Assembly: GCF_964340395.1 (NCBI RefSeq) | Contig: NC_135557.1 | Coordinates: forward strand, 16,852,367 to 16,864,866 | From: Glandiceps talaboti | Taxonomy: Eukaryota > Hemichordata > Enteropneusta > Spengelidae | Direction: 5' to 3' | Length of the DNA stretch: 12,500 nt | Shown: positions 7,462 to 12,500 of the stretch, in pieces | Layout of the letters: each line of letters opens with the position of its first letter | How positions within the stretch are numbered: position 1 is the stretch's first letter | Notes under the pieces: model-generated | Database searches by the model: none | Told to the model about the DNA's origin: nothing | What the model saw: the letters and a program-made list of their open reading frames with translations, nothing else | Program-made: the position numbers and the translations under genes

Positions 7462-7867
7462 CTGATAACATGCCAATTTTGTAGAGAAGCTGCAAAAGGA
7501 CTTGTTATACTGCTACGGGTGATGACCTTATTTTTTGTATGTTTCTCATTACTTTTTAATAGCAACTATGGGCTAGTCGGTCGATTTAAAAAAAGGAAAA
7601 AAGGAAAACCCATCTTCTTCATGTATCTCTGCATCTCCTTTTCCACCTCTATCTTCATTTTATTGGATTCCTAGTGATGAGACGACTAAACCATGAGAAA
7701 AATTAAACAAATTTAAGGACTGTCACAATATTTATTTCATAAAACTAAAAGTAAATTACAAACTCAACGAAACAGTTGAAGATTGTGAGACTAAAAAAGT
7801 AACAATAACCACCTAGGCACTGGTGCCAGTCTAGCTTGCGTGCGGTATAATTGTACAAAACATCAAG
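7462..7867. other. Non-coding stretch, no recognised gene
   Basis: AT-rich sequence with an A-rich stretch near 7588-7606. AATAAA read on the minus strand occurs around 7730. Nothing else can be supported. Confidence 0.5.
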
Positions 7868-7977
7868 TACGCATGCGCAGTTTCCTAAGTAGTACTTCTA
7901 CTGAGACTTTTCTTTCCCATTAACTAATAACACAATGCACAAATATTTTTGTCGTGTTGACCGAGACAGAGGTGAGT
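7868..7977 (+). promoter_or_regulatory. Candidate NRF1-like site, ATG and 5' splice site
   Basis: TACGCATGCGCA at 7868-7879 matches the NRF1 consensus YGCGCAYGCGCR at 11 of 12 positions. An ATG at 7935 (A at -3) opens a frame. AGGTGAGT at 7970-7977 is a consensus 5' splice site cutting after 7971, giving a hypothetical first coding exon of about 12 codons. The frame itself stays open to 8141, and its translation is not recognised. Each motif is real as a string. Their combination into a promoter and first exon is inference. Confidence 0.2.
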
Positions 7978-8413
7978 ATGCCCCAGTTAAACAAACACAG
8001 ACAGACCCTGGATTCGTTTTTCAAACACTCACCATGATAATCAGTGATTCGAAAGAAATTGAAAAATCTCAACACGTGAGGATTTTTTTTCAATCTGTTT
8101 GTGCAATTTTATTTGAATTAAATTCCTGTAATACTCTCTAGTGATGAGATGCCAATTATTTATATCGACATGCTCCATTCAAAAGAGGTACAATAGCAAA
8201 CAAAAAGCAGAAACGGGGAGCTAATAAGTTGTATGTGGATCATAGCATTAATCCATGCAAACAGTGATTGGACAGAAGAAAATAAAAACTGAGGTCGGGA
8301 AATTCCGAATAAAGATCATTTGACCTACTTACATGCAATGTGAGCAGCCCATATGGACGCGTCAATCACGTGACTTGCTCCAATATAGTACTCTGGAAAT
8401 CAAGGCTTCAGTT
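7978..8413. other. Non-coding stretch, no recognised gene
   Basis: Contains a palindromic E-box TCACGTGA at 8366-8373 (USF/MITF/TFE-type). No other feature is supportable. Confidence 0.5.
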
Positions 8414-8685
8414 TACTAAGATAGACACAAACTAAAACTATTGTCACAACATTTTGATGCAAAATGTGATAAGCTTTTGGCTTTATGTTGGTTTGATTTA
8501 ATGAGAGTCAGTAGGGCGACTCTTTGAAAGCTAGTTCCATAAACTTGCAGTTCACTGTTTTGGGACTTCCAATGTTTACACTGTCTTGATCACAAGGCTA
8601 ATCAAACAACAGAGGAATCGCTGTCACCCATTTATGTAATATACCACATTGAAGACAATAGATTTAGTTTCTGTCTATCTTAGTA
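8414..8685. mobile_element. Probable MITE, 272 bp, with 32 bp TIRs and TA ends
   Basis: Arms 8414-8445 and 8654-8685 are reverse complements at 30 of 32 positions without gaps. Each starts TACTAAGATAGACA from the outside. Complementarity stops beyond the TA on both sides, consistent with a TA target duplication as in Tc1/mariner-type MITEs. The 208 bp interior has no ORF. It includes a small hairpin (8449-8456 with 8460-8467) just inside the left arm. No autonomous partner is in the window. Confidence 0.75.
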
Positions 8686-8704
8686 TTAACCGAAATTACC
8701 AGAG

Positions 8705-8706
8705 TC

Positions 8707-8739
<33 letters not shown>

Positions 8740-8752
8740 GAGGGAGAGAGAC
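8705..8752. repeat. (GACA)n/(GA)n microsatellite
   Basis: A short GA run, about six GACA units, then GA/GGGA units. It starts about 20 bp outside the right end of the preceding MITE. Confidence 0.9.
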
Positions 8753-9832
8753 TGATACTGTTTTACATTGAACATCATCATATAAGATGATAAAGTTATA
8801 TGACACGCGATTTATTGACGACGTACTAGATATCACAAGCTGAATTTGAAACGTTTGTTATCTTATTTGCGATTTAACTATTATAAAGGTCAAGACAGGA
8901 ACGGTATAAATGAAGGGACGTTAACCGATATAATGGTTTCTACAGCGTCACAGTCCTGTCCTTACATTAAAACAAAATATGCGGTACATTAGTGAAATAG
9001 AGAAAACAGCACGAATCGTAATATATCTGTCTATTTTTTGCGTTATTCAGACCATGTGGTCGGGGTTTAAGTTTTGAGATAATCGAAAGTCGCAGCACGA
9101 TCTTTTCCAAAGGAATGTTATCTCGCACGTTCCTAGCCAAATATATCGTACAAGTACAGAGAGAAAATCTCCCTGGAATGGAAGATGGCACGCGAGGACT
9201 TTGAGTTCCTTCTGTCTATCACACGCCGAGAGCCGCTATGTATCAAAATCATGATGTTCAAATCTGAGCCTTAATTAAAACATTGGTGGTTCTATCTCCA
9301 AACCTTTCCTGATTGGAAATTGATCCGACCAAACTTAAAAGATGATTACCCCTACCGATATTAATTAAGGGAATGAGCAGAATTTTTTCGCTCTTGGTCA
9401 TGATTTGTGGCTCTTTGGACCAAATTAAACTCAAGTTAGAAGCGGTCATGTATACCTTATAATATCATGGCAAACAGGTCGAGATACGGCTTCACCGCAC
9501 TAATGTGCACTTCATTTTAATATCTATATTTCATTAAGAGGCTGGTGGTAGCCATGACTGCCATCTCCAAGGTTGGAGCTACTGCAAATGTGAGATTTCA
9601 TGATCAGATTCCTCATTGCAAAGACCGCATATCCTCGTAGAGTCGATTGTCTATGTTACATTGATGTAGTATAGCAAATTGATGCATACAATGCAGTACG
9701 TGGCATGGAAGGGGGGTACTGTAAAATTGTATATATAGAATCTCTGTGCCGCATATTTATATAGGAGGGGCTCCGATTATCCTTGGGTTCATTTCCAAGG
9801 GGGAGGATCATGAAATGTTTTGAGGGCGGAAA
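8753..9832. other. Non-coding stretch, no recognised gene
   Basis: Two minus-strand open frames, 8967-9191 (74 codons) and 9258-9449 (63 codons), have no recognised domain. Short inverted repeats are present: CCTTAATTAA near 9269 opposite TTAATTAAGG at 9361-9370, and a hairpin CTCCAA-GG-TTGGAG at 9565-9578. None is long enough to call an element. Confidence 0.5.
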
Positions 9833-9842
9833 GGGGCGGGGC
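9833..9842 (+). promoter_or_regulatory. GC box (Sp1/KLF-type)
   Basis: GGGGCGGGGC is an exact GC box, unusual in this AT-rich setting. It lies within a locally G-rich stretch (about 9768-9842). No transcription start or coding exon next to it could be identified. Confidence 0.35.
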
Positions 9843-9920
9843 TGTCAATAATATTTTTTTTCTACTCAGGCCCCTCTGCCGTAAATTCTGGTTGTTCCGG
9901 TATTTGAATATCACACTTAT

Positions 9921-9963
9921 CCCCCCCCCACCTCCACCCCTACCCCTACCCCTACTCAACCCC
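9921..9963 (-). other. G-quadruplex motif on the minus strand
   Basis: The plus strand has C runs of 9, 4, 4, 4 and 4 at 9921-9929, 9937-9940, 9943-9946, 9949-9952 and 9960-9963. Read on the minus strand this is GGGG runs with loops of 2, 2 and 7 nt, including (TAGGGG) steps. It fits the canonical quadruplex pattern with four-guanine tracts. It resembles, but is not, the animal telomere repeat TTAGGG. Confidence 0.8.
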
Positions 9964-11234
9964 ACGGTGGTCAACTAATCAATTACCCAGCTCTATGTTG
10001 TATTTAGGCAACATAAGTACATTATTATCTGGATTTTTACTTTAAGCACTACTCCAAAAATATTAACTTAAGCATTTTCGCCAATTTATTTGTGATGAAT
10101 TCGATAATGTTTTCAAGAAACGTTTCCATGGTAACTATCTCTTACATTAATATTTACGATATCATACCACAATGGGTAACTAATATGACAAAAGAATAAT
10201 AGTCATAATTAGTAAAAATTATAATGAAAAAAATGTTTGTTTCTGATAAAGTGACTTCATCCAGAAAAAAGGTTAGGTAGGAAGGGGTTTTATTGTATTT
10301 CACTTTTTACTTTGGGACGAGGTCGACTTAAATATACTCGTTGGTCAAAATAATAGATGGAGAGGTGAGAAAGAGGGAAAAGCAGAAATGACATCATTCT
10401 CTCTGGAATTCGATTTTAAAAAGTAACCAAAGATACTTTGGCAAGGAAGTAAATTGTCATAATTTACCTTTTTGCATGTACAAAATATTTAGGGTTGGCG
10501 TAGGATCTAAAGTAGGGTCAGTCAGGTTGTCAGAAACATGCTATTTTTTATTTAGCATAAACGGAGTAGAGATGAATGTACTTTTCCTTTTGAAATCGGC
10601 TAAATGTCTTTTTCAGGGTCGGAAATTAGGCTTTTGATTTTAGGGAAGTTAATTCGTCATTTACATTGACTACGATGCGTGAAAATGACTCTCCGTATAA
10701 GCTGATGAGGAGCACATGCATACTGATTGGGTTTTCATGCGTTAAATATACTATCTCAGCCTCAATGAGAACGATGAAAATTACATTCCGTGATTAAAAT
10801 GACCTTCGATGTCTTTCGTTTAGATATAAACAAGGTTATATCATGCATTATTCTGAAACGATGGGGTAGATGAGTTGCAGCGCTCGAGGTCGCCATTTTG
10901 AATTATCACGGATCTTTACTACTGTATAAATATAAGACATTAGGGTATTTTCATGTATGTATCTCGCACTATTCATGTTGGTTGTTTTGATTGGTATCAC
11001 AATATATGGCCTATCTATAGTTGCTGAGTAACTGGACCATGACTGTGGTAGACTAAACTTCTGAGATCTAATTTTGAAAATAACCATTCCTGCGATCTCT
11101 CTAAACGCTGCCAATGCCATATGAAACCTTGACCTTCGTCCTTAATAATACTAAAAGAAATTTCGGGCTCAACGTTTGTTTTAGGACACTCTGTTATGTT
11201 CCCATACAGTTAAGGTAGACGGGGAAGAACCGCT
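9964..11234. other. Non-coding stretch, no recognised gene
   Basis: A 90-codon minus-strand frame at 10848-11120 has no recognisable domain. A hairpin (10449-10455 with 10461-10467) and a YY1-like GCCATTTTG at 10892-10900 are noted. No repeats with clear boundaries. Confidence 0.5.
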
Positions 11235-11249
11235 GGCCCGGCCCGGCCC
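11235..11249. repeat. (GGCCC)x3 GC-rich micro-repeat
   Basis: Three exact GGCCC units in an otherwise AT-rich region. Too short for a functional call. Confidence 0.8.
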
Positions 11250-11834
11250 ATAGAGCTGTAGTATTACACTGTTGACATCAGTATCCGGTAGCATAATTTG
11301 TTTTTAAAATGCTTTAATTTGATACAGTTACTATTTACCCTCTATATCAAAACGTTGTTGGGTGACCCCTGGAATTTATTTTTATTTCTAACTAAGAATG
11401 GATTGAAGTTTTCTTGGAAAGAAGAAAGTAACCAAAAGTTCAGACTTTTATCTCCAAAGAGCATGATGAAAATGAATATGGCAAATTACAGATATGTGTT
11501 ATGATCGTCTATTTGTCATGCGCAAGGCTAGTACTTCTACAAAAGGGGCTTTCTGATTGGTCAATAATTTATATAATCATATTTTAGGCATGTGGGAGCG
11601 TGTAACATAACCTGGAGAATATGATTCAAGGACCTTATGAAAGGATATAGAATTAAACCCTTGATAGTACATCATTCGAGGTCAGGATGACATGTGTTTA
11701 GGCGAATACGTCATTAAGTTGAAGGATGTTTGCTCTGATAACCACAAAGGTTAACAAATAACCTCTCAGGTGGATGACTTGCCTCAAAATCACCATGCAA
11801 AATGAGTTAACTTTGACCGCTTCTGAAACTAACA
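11250..11834. other. Non-coding stretch, no recognised gene
   Basis: A 68-codon plus-strand frame at 11298-11504 has no recognised domain. Nothing else was found. Confidence 0.5.
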
Positions 11835-11857
11835 CCCCCCCCCCCAAAAAAAAAAAA
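11835..11857 (+). repeat. C11-A12 double homopolymer
   Basis: Eleven C directly followed by twelve A, then an AG-rich tail. On the minus strand this is poly-T then poly-G. The A run could be a decayed retroposon tail, but no element body is visible upstream. Confidence 0.85.
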
Positions 11858-12500
11858 GAAGAAAGAAATTGGCTGAGTACACTTAAAGTTTATATAGTGT
11901 ACTCTGTAACTTCATTGGTGCATGTCAAATACTTTACGACCTGATCTCAACATTTAGGTTTCAATACACATATTTTGACATTAAAATCTTGTACATATTC
12001 TGGATGAACAGGGAATCAGAGCTAACGTCACAATGACAAAACGACCCTTAACTAAGTTAGTCTGTTACTATGAGATGACATTTCTGTACCTCAAATCTCA
12101 TTACAAATCATTCGATAGGTGCGAGATAGTTCAATGTAGGATAAATATATATATATATTCTATTAGTTTGGCTTCAGACACACACACCACCAGCCCCACC
12201 CCACCGCACAGCATTTATAACTTAATTGACCACATTTGAAAAGGGTTTCAGACAACACAATTAATTTCAATATGTAGTACATGTAGTACAAAACTAGTAT
12301 GTAGTGAGGAAAAAATAGCCCTTTTGCTGACATGTTAATGGCCAATGTACAACAAGAATATCAACAAGTATTTGAACAACTTGCACGTGTAAATATATTC
12401 AGCTAAAATGATTTATTATGGATGGCCTCGAAGATTATATTCATGGACGGCATCAAACATGCAGTTCAGTAAGAAATTGATTTAGGGGATAAAACTCAGA
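11858..12500. other. Non-coding stretch, no recognised gene
   Basis: Holds a short TA run (about 12144-12158) and a 9 bp tandem duplication ATGTAGTAC at 12272-12289. Open frames at 12033-12239 (plus) and 12163-12345 (minus) overlap low-complexity sequence and are not recognised. Confidence 0.5.

Noticed and set aside
9269-9370. Inverted CCTTAATTAA pair as a MITE
   Set aside because: Only 10 bp of mostly self-palindromic sequence, with no extension or flanking duplication.
9936-9953. Telomere-like CCCCTA repeats
   Set aside because: Only three units and the motif is TAGGGG, not TTAGGG; better described as a G-quadruplex motif.
8967-11120. Minus-strand frames of 63-90 codons as possible genes
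   Set aside because: No domain recognised, no consistent splice-site support, and lengths are within chance for a six-frame scan of AT-rich sequence.

Overview
The window looks like non-coding DNA (intergenic or intronic) from an animal nuclear genome, most likely an invertebrate. The composition is AT-rich. Long di-, tetra- and pentanucleotide microsatellites alternate with short non-autonomous inverted-repeat elements. I see no rRNA, no intact tRNA, no transposase or reverse transcriptase, and no operon-like gene packing. I cannot name the species from sequence alone. No protein-coding gene can be supported: every open frame is at most about 130 codons, and the longest are translations of microsatellites.

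Layout, left half (1-6240). Two CRE-like sites, two POU octamers and a TATA-like box (151-208) precede a three-copy 55-57 bp minisatellite (248-416). CA and TA arrays lead into a dispersed repeat family (954-1400). This family includes two 97%-identical copies of an 89 bp head and a perfect palindrome with 70 bp arms and a 3-nt loop. Its tetranucleotide-bearing segment recurs in opposite orientation at 2427-2467, at the end of a 370 bp compound microsatellite. A 350 bp GTAT-type array ends in a G-quadruplex motif (3437-3467). A 26 bp triplicate with YY1-like cores lies at 4331-4406. A Z-DNA-prone tract (4895-4997) is followed 23 bp later by a foldback MITE (5021-5357). An ATAC/CA array and a GGTTT pentanucleotide tract follow.

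Right half (6241-12500). A 248 bp MITE flanked by TTGAA duplications (6241-6488) sits inside the GGTTT tract. A second MITE with TA ends lies at 8414-8685, next to a GACA array. After that the sequence is mostly unremarkable single-copy-looking DNA, with a GC box (9833-9842), a strong minus-strand G-quadruplex motif (9921-9963) and a C11A12 tract (11835-11857).

No genes act together here. The strongest content is structural: one perfect and several imperfect foldback elements, two of them physically linked to microsatellites. Splice-site, polyadenylation and promoter-like motifs are listed as low-confidence candidates. Transcript data would be needed to decide whether any exon lies here.
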